Part shown: one piece after another, positions 28,999-36,937 of the stretch
How the letters are laid out: each line of letters opens with the position of its first letter
Numbering within the stretch: the stretch's first letter is position 1
DNA from: Phenylobacterium sp.
GTDB lineage: Bacteria > Pseudomonadota > Alphaproteobacteria > Caulobacterales > Caulobacteraceae
DNA length: 64,000 nucleotides
Direction of reading: 5' to 3'
Assembly: GCF_030698145.1 (NCBI RefSeq)
Contig: NZ_JAUYNW010000147.1
Location: 1 to 64,000, forward strand
Position numbers and translations under genes: made by a program
Notes under the pieces: model-generated
Databases searched by the model: none
Seen by the model: the letters and a program-made list of their open reading frames with translations, nothing else
What the model was told of the DNA's origin: nothing

Positions 28999-29810
28999 GT
29001 CAGCGGGAAGGCCGGATCGCCCAGCGCCCCGGCCAGCACCTCGCGCACGTCGCGCGCCTGCACACCGAGGGCCGCCAGCCGCGAAACGTCGCAGGTCGGG
29101 CCGTGGGGTGGGGCGTCGCCGCCGGCAAGGTCCAGGGTCCAGCCGTGGGCGGCGAACACCTGGGCGATCTGGGCGTTCGAGATGGCCTCCCCGCGGGCGA
29201 TATTGACGATCCCCTCGGCGGCCTTGGCGTCCATGGCCAGCAGGCCGGCGATGACGTCGTCAGCGTGGATGTAGTCGCGGCCCGCCTGGGGCGAGGAGTC
29301 CAGGCTGATCGCCCTCTCCCGCCGCGCGCGCTTCAGGAGGTCCGAGAGGAAGCCGCCGGCGTCGTCGGTCCAGTCGAAGACGTTGGAGAGCCGCGCCACA
29401 ACCGCACGGCCGCCGGAACGGGCGAGGCACAGGTTCTCACCCAGGGCCTTGGAGAGGTCGTAGACATTGCGCGGCGCGGCCACGTCGAAGGCCAGGACGT
29501 CATCCTCGTGGCCCCCACGCTCGCCCAGGCTGTCATAGAGCCGGGTGGAGGAGAGATAGATCATCCGCTCGAACTTCGCGTCGCGCAGCACGTGGGTGAG
29601 CAGGCCCACATGGGCGTCCACCGTGTCGAAGGGCCGGACCATGAAATCGCCGGTCAGGCCCGCGCAATAGAACACTCGGCCAAGGTCGGCTGCGAACAAC
29701 TCCGGATCGCCGCGCGCCGGGGCGTGGACGCTCTCGCCTCGCCCGCGCAGGAAGGCGACCAGCCGCGCGCCGATGAAGCCGCCGGCGCCGATGACGGTGT
29801 AGCGGCTCAT
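28995..29810 (-). CDS. NAD-dependent epimerase/dehydratase family protein (deoxysugar reductase)
   Basis: A 271-residue extended SDR enzyme. The nucleotide-binding GAGGFIG lies at residues 8-14, with the catalytic pattern S87/S88, Y117 and K121 (YDLSK). It is the last gene of the CDP-sugar operon, so it probably reduces the 4-keto group of the modified sugar; its stereochemistry cannot be read. Its start overlaps the acyltransferase stop as ATGA. Confidence 0.83.
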   Translation of the reverse strand: MSRYTVIGAGGFIGARLVAFLRGRGESVHAPARGDPELFAADLGRVFYCAGLTGDFMVRPFDTVDAHVGLLTHVLRDAKFERMIYLSSTRLYDSLGERGGHEDDVLAFDVAAPRNVYDLSKALGENLCLARSGGRAVVARLSNVFDWTDDAGGFLSDLLKRARRERAISLDSSPQAGRDYIHADDVIAGLLAMDAKAAEGIVNIARGEAISNAQIAQVFAAHGWTLDLAGGDAPPHGPTCDVSRLAALGVQARDVREVLAGALGDPAFPLT

Positions 29811-30298
29811 TCGCCGCGCGCGCCCACGCGCTTGGCCGGGACGCCGGCATAGATCGAATAGGGCTCCAGCTCGCCGCGCACCACCGAGCCCGCCGCGATC
29901 ACGCAGCCCTGGCCAATCACCGCGCCGTCCAGCACCACCGTGTTGGCGCCCAGCCAGACATCGTCGCCGATGATGATGCCGCCACGCGAGGGCTGGAAGC
30001 CCTGGTCGCGGATGCGCTTGGCCTTGTCGCCGAACTCATGATTGGTCGGAGCGAGCGTGCAGTTGGCGGCGATCAGCACGGCGTCGCCGATCTTGATGCC
30101 GTTGCCGGTGTACATGACCGTGCCGGAATTGACCGCGCAGTCGGCGCCGATCTCGACGGCGCCCGAACCGCCGGCCGGTTTGATCTTCACGAAGGCGTCG
30201 ATCATCGTCCGCGCTCCGATGGTGATCGGCGTGCCCCGCGAGGAGGCCTCGATATCCGCCAGGGGGGAGATCTTCGCGGTGGGGTCGATGGTCAGCAT
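29807..30298 (-). CDS. Left-handed beta-helix acyltransferase (sugar O- or N-acetyltransferase)
   Basis: About 163 residues with hexapeptide repeats through the middle (IGADCAVNSGTVMYTG, IIIGDDVWLGANTVVLDGAVIGQGCVIAAGSVV) and the closing IYAGVPAKRVG. The loop NHEF carries the usual catalytic histidine. It acts as a trimer using acetyl-CoA, presumably on the deoxysugar made by its neighbours. ATG 30298 starts at the first helix coil; an ATG at 30325 would overlap the epimerase gene and adds nine unhelpful residues. Neither has a strong ribosome site. Confidence 0.82.
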   Translation of the reverse strand: MLTIDPTAKISPLADIEASSRGTPITIGARTMIDAFVKIKPAGGSGAVEIGADCAVNSGTVMYTGNGIKIGDAVLIAANCTLAPTNHEFGDKAKRIRDQGFQPSRGGIIIGDDVWLGANTVVLDGAVIGQGCVIAAGSVVRGELEPYSIYAGVPAKRVGARGE

Positions 30299-30308
30299 CG
30301 GCGGCAGT

Positions 30309-30845
30309 CTAGCTGGCCGAGCCATGGTCCGGATAGGCCGCGTCCCGATCCGACATCACCAGCGGCTTCACAGGCCACGCGATGGCGAAGGCCGGGTCGT
30401 CCCAACGCGCGCCGCGGCCGTGGCCCGGCTCGAAGATGCGATCGATCTGATAGAGCACGTCGGTGTCGTCGGTCAGGGTGACGAAGCCGTGCGCCAGGCC
30501 CTTGCCGATCAGCAGGGCCCGGCCGTTCTCGGCGGAAAGCTCTGCGCCCGTCCACCGGAGATAGGTCGGGCTGCCCAGCCGCAGGTCCACCGCCACGTCG
30601 AAGATCGCGCCACGGGTCGCGCGCACCAGCTTGGCCTCCTCGTGCGGCGAGGCCTCATAGTGCAGGCCGCGCAGGGTCGCGGCCTTCAGGTTGCGCGACA
30701 GGCTGGTCTGCAGGGGCGTGAACGGATAACCGGCCGCGGCGAACTCTTCGGGGCAATGCAGCCGTGCGAAGGCGCCGCGTTCATCGCTCATGGCGTCGAG
30801 GTCGACGATCACGACACCATCGATGCCGGTCGCCTTGAACCGCAT
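30309..30845 (-). CDS. dTDP-4-dehydrorhamnose 3,5-epimerase family protein
   Basis: A 178-residue cupin of the RmlC family. The active-site histidine H62 (RGLHYE) and tyrosine Y132 (LYQ) align with the catalytic pair of Salmonella RmlC (H63, Y133), so it should be active. Other matches are DERGAF, KLVRATRGAIFDVAVDLR and KGLAHGF. In this operon it probably works on a CDP-4-keto-6-deoxyhexose, not a dTDP sugar. The stop-start overlap with the methyltransferase is one base. Confidence 0.86.
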   Translation of the reverse strand: MRFKATGIDGVVIVDLDAMSDERGAFARLHCPEEFAAAGYPFTPLQTSLSRNLKAATLRGLHYEASPHEEAKLVRATRGAIFDVAVDLRLGSPTYLRWTGAELSAENGRALLIGKGLAHGFVTLTDDTDVLYQIDRIFEPGHGRGARWDDPAFAIAWPVKPLVMSDRDAAYPDHGSAS

Positions 30846-32086
30846 CAGCCGACGACCTTGGTGTCGGGCGCGGCGGTCACGAACTGGCCGCCCCAGTCCT
30901 TGATGTAGGCCAGCTGGCCCATGATCTCGTCCTTCAGGTTCCAGGGCAGGATGATCAGGTAGTCGGGCTTGAAGTCGACGATCCTGGCCGGGGCATAGGT
31001 CGGGATGTGGCTGCCCGGCAGGTAGCGGTCCTGCTTGTGCGGATTGGCGTCGAAGCAGGCGACGACGTCGACGGCGGTCACCCCTGCATAGTTCAGGAAG
31101 GTGTTGCCCTTGGCCGCCGCGCCATAGGCCGCCACCACCTTGCCGTCGGCGCTAGCCTCGGCGAGGAAGGCCAGGAAGCCCTCGCGCACCGCCTCGACCC
31201 TGGCCGTGAAGCCGTCATAGCCCGACAGAACGTCCAGGCCCGCGGCCTGCTCACGGGCCCGCAGGTCCTTCAGCGCCTGGGTCTCCACATGGGTCGACGC
31301 CTCGTGGGCGCAGAACAGTCGCAGCGAGCCGCCGTGGGTGGGCAGGAGTTCGACATCGAAGGGGCGCAGGCCTTTGGCCCGCAGCACCCGCTCCACCGCC
31401 AGCAGAGACAGGTAGGAGTAGTGCTCGTGGTAGATCGTATCGAACTGGACCTTCTCGATCAGGTTCAGCAGATGCGGGAACTCGAAGGTCAGCACGCCCT
31501 GCGGCTTGAGCACATGCTGGAAGCCAGCCACGAAGTCGCCGATGTCGGGCACGTGGGCCAGGACGTTGTTGCCGGCCATCAGGTCGGCGGCGACGCCCCG
31601 CGCCTTCAGGTCGCGGCCGGTGGCGTCGTTGAAGAAAGTGACCTCGGTCGGGATACCCCGTTCCCGGATCGCGACCTCCGCCGTGTTCCCAGTGGGCTCG
31701 ATCCCCAGGACAGGCACGCCCATGGCCTTGAAGTGCTGCAGCAGGTAGCCGTCGTTGGAGGCCACCTCGATGACCAGGGACTCGGCGCCCAGGCCGAACC
31801 GCGTCGCCATCGCCTCGGCATAGCGCTTGGCGTGGGCCACCCAGCTTTCCGAATAGGCGGAGAAATAGGCGTAGCCGTCGTCGAAGATGGCGTCGGCGGC
31901 GACCGGGTCATCGGCCTGGACCAGGAAACATGCCCCGCAGACCCGGGTGCGCAGCGGATAGACGCCCTCGACCCCGGACTCGAGCTGGGCCTTGGTCAGG
32001 TAGGAATTGGCCAGCGGCTGCATCCCGAGGTCCACGAAGGTCTGGGTCAGCGGCGCGCGGCAGAAGCGGCAGGCGGGAACGGTCAT
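30845..32086 (-). CDS. Zinc-finger C-methyltransferase for NDP-4-keto sugars
   Basis: A 413-residue enzyme of the TylC3/NovU-type sugar C-methyltransferase family. The N-terminal zinc module has CRFC followed by CGACF. The SAM domain contains VIEVASNDGYLLQHF. The third domain begins near KVVAAYGAAAKGNTFLNYAG and ends with DYLIILPWNLKDEI. Family members add a methyl branch at C3 or C5 of 4-keto sugars. ATG 32086 overlaps the rfbG stop by one base; an upstream extension is unlikely. Confidence 0.88.
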   Translation of the reverse strand: MTVPACRFCRAPLTQTFVDLGMQPLANSYLTKAQLESGVEGVYPLRTRVCGACFLVQADDPVAADAIFDDGYAYFSAYSESWVAHAKRYAEAMATRFGLGAESLVIEVASNDGYLLQHFKAMGVPVLGIEPTGNTAEVAIRERGIPTEVTFFNDATGRDLKARGVAADLMAGNNVLAHVPDIGDFVAGFQHVLKPQGVLTFEFPHLLNLIEKVQFDTIYHEHYSYLSLLAVERVLRAKGLRPFDVELLPTHGGSLRLFCAHEASTHVETQALKDLRAREQAAGLDVLSGYDGFTARVEAVREGFLAFLAEASADGKVVAAYGAAAKGNTFLNYAGVTAVDVVACFDANPHKQDRYLPGSHIPTYAPARIVDFKPDYLIILPWNLKDEIMGQLAYIKDWGGQFVTAAPDTKVVG

Positions 32087-33144
32087 CAAAGGCCTTCGTA
32101 GCGCGTGATCTGGTCGCCGACGAGGGCGAGCGCGTCGCCGCCGTTCGCCTGGTCGCGATACCAGTCCATGGTCCATTCCACGGCGGCCGGGGCGTCCAGC
32201 GCGCTCTCGAAGCCCAGCACCTGGCGGGCCAGGCTGGCGTCGATGCCCAGCGCCTTGGCCTCCAGGGAGTCAGGGTCGGGTTCGTGACGCCAGGGTTTGG
32301 CGCCCAGGGCCTCGACCGCGCGGGTGGCGAGTTCGCCCACCGTGACCTCCGGCCCACCGGGACGGGGTCCGAAGTTCAACGCCCGGGGCGCGGCGGGATC
32401 GCTCGCCAGCCGTTCCAGGAACACCAGATAGCCCGCGACGCAGTCCAGCACGTGCTGCCAGGGCCGGGTGGCTTCTGGATGGCGCAGGACCGTGACGCCC
32501 TGGGCTTGGCCGGCGCGGACGATGTCGGCCACCAGCCGGTCGCGGGAATAGTCGCCGCCGCCGATGACATTGCCGCCGCGCGCCGTGGCGACGGGCACAT
32601 GGGCCTTGTCGAAGTAGCTGCGCGCGAAGCTCTGGACGACGATCTCAGTCGCCGCCTTGGAGGCCGAATAGGGGTCCTTGCCGCCGAGCGGGTCGCCTTC
32701 GGCGAAGGCGCGGCCGGTTTCGTTGTTGGCGTAGACCTTGTCCGAGGTGATCGCCAGGACGGCCTTCAGCGCCCCCTGCCCGCGCAAGGCCTGCAGCAGA
32801 TGCGCAGTACCCATCACATTGGAGGCGAACGTGGCGATGGGGTCTTCGATAGAGGCCCGCACGATGGGCTGGGCGGCCATGTGCAGGACCAGGTCGAATT
32901 CGCGTCCGGCCAGGGCCTGCTCCACGTCGGCGGGGCGGCGCAAGTCGACCAGCAGCGAGTCCGTCAGGCTGGCGACGCCTGCCTGAATGAACAGGGCCGG
33001 TTCTTGGTCTGGCGCCAGCGCCAGACCTGTCACCTTGGCTCCCATCCGCGAGAGCCAGACCGCCGCCCACGAGCCCTTGAACCCGGTGTGCCCGGTCAGC
33101 AGGACGCGCTTGCCCGACCAGAAGGCGGGGTCGGGTCGGCTCAT
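32086..33144 (-). CDS. rfbG: CDP-glucose 4,6-dehydratase RfbG
   Basis: A 352-residue extended SDR that converts CDP-glucose to CDP-4-keto-6-deoxyglucose with bound NAD. The Rossmann motif TGHTGFKGSW, LHMAAQPIVR, the SDKVY and YSASK catalytic segments and ARGGNVIGGGDYS are all typical. The later RPWQHVLDCVAGYL matches the family closely. ATG 33144 overlaps the rfbF stop as ATGA, so the pair is translationally coupled. Confidence 0.95.
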   Translation of the reverse strand: MSRPDPAFWSGKRVLLTGHTGFKGSWAAVWLSRMGAKVTGLALAPDQEPALFIQAGVASLTDSLLVDLRRPADVEQALAGREFDLVLHMAAQPIVRASIEDPIATFASNVMGTAHLLQALRGQGALKAVLAITSDKVYANNETGRAFAEGDPLGGKDPYSASKAATEIVVQSFARSYFDKAHVPVATARGGNVIGGGDYSRDRLVADIVRAGQAQGVTVLRHPEATRPWQHVLDCVAGYLVFLERLASDPAAPRALNFGPRPGGPEVTVGELATRAVEALGAKPWRHEPDPDSLEAKALGIDASLARQVLGFESALDAPAAVEWTMDWYRDQANGGDALALVGDQITRYEGL

Positions 33145-33914
33145 TTCCAGACTTGCCAGGGCGCCTGGCTCGAGGCCCACAGGGCCTCAAGGTGGTTCTT
33201 GTCGCGCAGGGTGTCCATGCCGGTCCAGAACCCCGAATGGTGGAAGGCCTGCAGCTCCCCGTCCCGCGCCAGGCCCTGAAGCGGCTCGGATTCCCAGGGC
33301 ATGTCGTCTCCTGAAATTCGGCTGACGACCTCGGGCTGCAGCACGAAGAAGCCGCCGTTGATCAGGCCCTCGTCGCCCGGCGGCTTCTCGATGAAGCGCT
33401 GGACTCCGCCGTCGACGATCTCCAGCGCGCCGTAGCGGCCGGGCGGCGAGACGGCGGTCACCGTGGCCTGCTTGCCGTGCGCCTTGTGGAATGCGGCCAG
33501 CGCCTTGAGGTCGACGTCGGCGACGCCATCGCCATAGGTCATGAAGAACGGCTCGCCGGGCGGCAGATAGTCGGCCACCCGCTTCAGGCGACCGCCGGTC
33601 ATGGTTTCGGCCCCGGTGTCGACCAGGGTGACCCGCCAGGGTTCGTGGTTGGTGGCGTGGTACTCCATCGACCCCTTGCCGAGGTCGACGGTCAGGTCGG
33701 CGTTATGGAGCACGTAGTTGGCGAAGTACTCCTTGATCACATAGCCCTTGTAGCCGAGGCACACGATGAACTCGTTGAAGCCGTAGTGTGAGAACAGCTT
33801 CATGATGTGCCAGAGGACCGGCCGGCCGCCGACCTCGATCATCGGCTTGGGCTTAAGGTGGCTTTCCTCGGAGATCCGGGTGCCCAGGCCCCCGCAGAGC
33901 AGGACGACCTTCAT
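33141..33914 (-). CDS. rfbF: Glucose-1-phosphate cytidylyltransferase RfbF
   Basis: A 257-residue nucleotidyltransferase making CDP-glucose from CTP and glucose-1-phosphate. It opens with MKVVLLCGGLGTRISEE and KPKPMIEVGGRPVLWH; MTYGDGVADVD carries the metal aspartates; PPGRYGALEI and FIEKP complete the sugar site. Normal length. It follows the CmcI-like gene with no gap and precedes rfbG, the standard order for CDP-deoxyhexose synthesis. Confidence 0.96.
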   Translation of the reverse strand: MKVVLLCGGLGTRISEESHLKPKPMIEVGGRPVLWHIMKLFSHYGFNEFIVCLGYKGYVIKEYFANYVLHNADLTVDLGKGSMEYHATNHEPWRVTLVDTGAETMTGGRLKRVADYLPPGEPFFMTYGDGVADVDLKALAAFHKAHGKQATVTAVSPPGRYGALEIVDGGVQRFIEKPPGDEGLINGGFFVLQPEVVSRISGDDMPWESEPLQGLARDGELQAFHHSGFWTGMDTLRDKNHLEALWASSQAPWQVWK

Positions 33915-34682
33915 CTAGGCGATCCGCTTGACGAAGGCGTCGGGCCAGTAGGTGACGCGCTCCGTCACGGTTCCCTCGTTGAACGGGAAGGCCGGCTCCT
34001 CGACGATGAAGCGCTTGTCCTGCGCCACGAAGTCGTGGACGGCGCGCAGGGGGTTGTTCCAGTCCCAGTCGTCGCCGGTGCGCGGGCCGCCCTTCACCTG
34101 GGCCATGATGCCGTCAGTGGCCACCACGTATGAGCCGACCTCGATCAGCTCGCCGTACAGTTTCAGCTCGTCCAGCACGTGGTCGCGGGTGTGGTTGCTG
34201 TCGAGCACAACCAGCACCTTTTCGCCGGGCTTGATGAGCGCCTTCACCTTTTCCAGCGTCTCCAGCGCGGTCGAGGAGCCCTCGATCAGCTCGATGCGCT
34301 TGAACATCTCGTGGGCCTCGATGGCCTCGCGGTTGTGCTTGCGGATCTCGATATCGATCCCGATCACCCGGCCCTTGCCCATGGCCTCGAACAGGGAGGC
34401 GTAGAAGATCAGCGAGCCGCCGTGGGCGACGCCGGTCTCGACCAGGACGTCGGGCTTCAGCTCGTAGATCACCTCCTGGAGGCGGATCATGTCCTCCGGC
34501 AACTGGATGACCGGCCGGCCCATCCAGGCGAAGGAATAGACGTACTTGGAATCCCAGGTGGCCCGCAGCCAGGCCTTGGACGCCGCGGCGAAGCCCTCGG
34601 CGCTCGCCAGGCTATGGCGGGTTTCGGCCTCGCCGTCCTTGACGACGACTTCGCCGCGCTCTTCGTCGATGATGGTGATCAA
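33915..34682 (-). CDS. CmcI-like methyltransferase (cephalosporin hydroxylase family)
   Basis: A 255-residue protein of the CmcI/rhamnosyl O-methyltransferase family. The SAM site lies in VETGVAHGGSLIFYAS and VIGIDIEIRKHN; VVLDSNHTRDHVLDELKLY carries the metal-binding part. Most members in glycan clusters O-methylate sugar hydroxyls. It is the first gene of the minus-strand CDP-sugar operon. The divergent sulfotransferase starts 128 bases away. Confidence 0.85.
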   Translation of the reverse strand: MITIIDEERGEVVVKDGEAETRHSLASAEGFAAASKAWLRATWDSKYVYSFAWMGRPVIQLPEDMIRLQEVIYELKPDVLVETGVAHGGSLIFYASLFEAMGKGRVIGIDIEIRKHNREAIEAHEMFKRIELIEGSSTALETLEKVKALIKPGEKVLVVLDSNHTRDHVLDELKLYGELIEVGSYVVATDGIMAQVKGGPRTGDDWDWNNPLRAVHDFVAQDKRFIVEEPAFPFNEGTVTERVTYWPDAFVKRIA

Positions 34683-34810
34683 AGCTCTCAGCCTTCGGAA
34701 ATTGTGCCGGCAGGTCGGCGGCTCGCCCGCCCCCGCCGACGAATTGGCCTCCCTATTATCGCGTGTCCTTCGCGCGATGAAGCCGTATCGAAGGACTCAA
34801 GGGCGGCGCC

Positions 34811-35593
34811 ATGCCGCAAAGCTGCGAATTTGGGGCCGAGACGGGTTTGGGCGGGGTCGACCATCGGATCAATTTCATCGTCGCCGGCGTGCAGAAGGCT
34901 GGAACGACCGCGCTTTACGACTACCTGGCCGAGGACCCGAACATCGGGCTCTCCAAGGTCAAGGAGGTCCATTTCTTCGACGACGAGCGCGTCGACTGGG
35001 TCGCGCCGGACTATGGCGCCTACCATGCCCAGTTCGACTGGACCGCCCCGGCGATTCGCGGCGAGGCGACGCCGATCTACCTTTACTGGCCGCGCAGCCT
35101 GGAGCGCATCGCCGCCTACAATCCCGCCGCCAGACTCATCGTCATGTTGCGCGATCCGGTGGAACGGGCCTGGTCGCACTGGAAGATGGAATATGCGCGA
35201 GGAGCGGAAACCGAGGCCTTCTCCTGGTGCGTCCGCCAGGGTCGGCGGCGGCTGCTCGACGCCGACCCGTGGGGTGTGCATCGCGAGTTCTCCTATGTGG
35301 AGCGCGGCTTCTATGGCGAGCAGGTCGAGCGGCTGCTGGGCCTGTTTCCGCGCGGCCAGTTGCTGATCCTGAAGGCCGATGACCTGCGTCGTGATCCCAA
35401 CACCGCGCTCGCCTCGGTCAACGCCTTCCTCGGCGCACCGCCTCCCGCGCAGGTGACCGCCCGCGACGTCCATGTCGGCCGCGAGATGGACTATGGCGGC
35501 GATTTGACAGACGAGGACGCGGCCTTCCTCCGCAGGCTCTACGCCTGCGATCTGGCGCGGCTCGAAGCCCTGACCGGTGTCGTTTTTCCGTGA
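34811..35593 (+). CDS. Sulfotransferase domain protein
   Basis: A 260-residue PAPS-dependent sulfotransferase. The 5'-phosphosulfate loop is VAGVQKAGTTALYDYL (about 24-39); the 3'-phosphate site is MLRDPVERAWSHW with the conserved Arg and Ser. KEVHFFDDE fits the substrate/catalytic segment of polysaccharide sulfotransferases. The acceptor is probably a surface glycan, inferred from the neighbours. AAGGGCGG precedes the ATG. It is divergent from the CDP-sugar operon. Confidence 0.87.
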   Translation: MPQSCEFGAETGLGGVDHRINFIVAGVQKAGTTALYDYLAEDPNIGLSKVKEVHFFDDERVDWVAPDYGAYHAQFDWTAPAIRGEATPIYLYWPRSLERIAAYNPAARLIVMLRDPVERAWSHWKMEYARGAETEAFSWCVRQGRRRLLDADPWGVHREFSYVERGFYGEQVERLLGLFPRGQLLILKADDLRRDPNTALASVNAFLGAPPPAQVTARDVHVGREMDYGGDLTDEDAAFLRRLYACDLARLEALTGVVFP

Positions 35594-35634
35594 GGCCACA
35601 TTTCCGGCGAGACCAGCCGCCAGGATCAGCCATC

Positions 35635-36681
35635 ATGGCCAGATCAATCATTCCCTCCGTAGTTCTCAGCGTCCTGACCGCCTGCTCGGCCGCCGAACCG
35701 CAGGGTGGGACAGCGAACGCCGCCACCTCGTCGCCCCCTCCCGCCGCGCCGATCAACGGGCCGCGACTGTCCCTTCCCCTGGCCTGCGTCGTCGGTGAAA
35801 GCTGCGAGGTGCAGAATCACGTCGACGCCGATCCGGGACCGGGCGTGAAGGACTACCGGTGCGGCCCGCAGACCTATGAAGCGCACGGGGGTGTCGACAT
35901 CCGCCTGCTCGACATGGCCGCGCAGCGCCGGGGCGTGGATGTCCTGGCAGCCGCGCCGGGCCAAGTCGCCAGGTTGCGGGACGGAGTTTCCGACGTCTCG
36001 GTGAGGGTCGCCGGGCCGGCCTCCATCGCGGGCCAGGAGTGCGGCAACGGGGTGGTTATCGACCACGGCGGCGGCTGGGAGACCCAATACTGTCACCTGG
36101 CCCGGGGCAGCATGATGGTGAAGCAGGGCGACACCGTTACGGCGGGCCAGCCGATCGCCCGCGTCGGCCTGTCCGGCAATACGGAGTACCCGCATCTGCA
36201 CCTGAGCGTCCGCAAGGCCGGGGTGATCGTCGACCCGTATCGTCCGGAGGCGGTCCCCGGGACCTGCGACCCGGCCAGCCCCGGCGTCGGTCTTTGGGAT
36301 CCTGCGGCGGCCAAGGCCGTGACCTACCTGCCCGGCGCGGTGCTGAACGCCGGCTTCGCCGGCGCGCAGCCGACCATGGAAGCCGTCGAGGCCGGCGACG
36401 TCGCGGCGCCTTCTACCGCCGATCCGGCGTTGATCGCCTATGTCCGGGCGATCAACCTGCAGGCGGGCGATGTACAGAGTCTGAGCGTCGCGGACCCGGC
36501 TGGCGGCGTGCTCGTTCAGAACACGCTCGCGCCCCTGGGCCGCGCGAAGGCGCAGTACCTTCTCTATGTCGGCAAGCGCACGCCGGCCGGCGGATGGCGG
36601 CGCGGCCGATACACCGCGAGCTATGTGGTGACCAGGGCCGGCAAACCGGTGTTGAAACAGAATTTCGAGCTCGCCATTTAG
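35635..36681 (+). CDS. M23 family peptidase, probable lipoprotein
   Basis: A 348-residue exported protein. Residues 1-17 form a lipoprotein signal ending L-T-A-C17. The M23 zinc site is complete: H84 and D88 in HGGVD, then H154 and H187-L-H189 (HLHLS), indicating active peptidoglycan endopeptidase chemistry. The C-terminal ~120 residues (from about 220) form a second, beta-rich domain I do not recognise. ATG 35635 gives the lipobox; a GTG at 35590 overlapping the sulfotransferase stop would bury it. Confidence 0.82.
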   Translation: MARSIIPSVVLSVLTACSAAEPQGGTANAATSSPPPAAPINGPRLSLPLACVVGESCEVQNHVDADPGPGVKDYRCGPQTYEAHGGVDIRLLDMAAQRRGVDVLAAAPGQVARLRDGVSDVSVRVAGPASIAGQECGNGVVIDHGGGWETQYCHLARGSMMVKQGDTVTAGQPIARVGLSGNTEYPHLHLSVRKAGVIVDPYRPEAVPGTCDPASPGVGLWDPAAAKAVTYLPGAVLNAGFAGAQPTMEAVEAGDVAAPSTADPALIAYVRAINLQAGDVQSLSVADPAGGVLVQNTLAPLGRAKAQYLLYVGKRTPAGGWRRGRYTASYVVTRAGKPVLKQNFELAI

Positions 36682-36836
36682 GCGAGAAAACGTGAGTGCA
36701 GCAGGGAAATCAGCGCCTTCGAGCTTCACCTCACAAATCCGTTAGGACCCCATTGTAGCGCTGGAGTCTCTTTTACCCGGAGGCGGACTGAGGTACAGTG
36801 AGACGTCAGCCTTGCTCTCCAGGGCTGTGTCGCTTT

Positions 36837-36872
36837 GGCCGGGCGGTAAGCTCGCGGCTTCACCGCCCGGCC
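36837..36872. terminator. Strong hairpin between convergent genes
   Basis: GGCCGGGCGGT (36837-36847) pairs with ACCGCCCGGCC (36862-36872). The inner AAGC/GGCTT can extend the stem. On the plus strand it is followed by TCTCGCGTTTCTC, a poor T run. It sits between the convergent M23 and glycosyltransferase genes and may end transcription from either side. The rest of 36682-36937 shows nothing else. Confidence 0.5.
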
Positions 36873-36937
36873 TCTCGCGTTTCTCGTTGAAATCCAGGTC
36901 GGAACGGCGCGTGGCAAGCGTCTGCGTCAGCGTACGA

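Noticed and set aside
30309-30845. Possible loss of the catalytic tyrosine in the RmlC-like epimerase
   Set aside because: Counting against Salmonella RmlC places Y132 exactly at the catalytic Y133 position, so the active site is intact.
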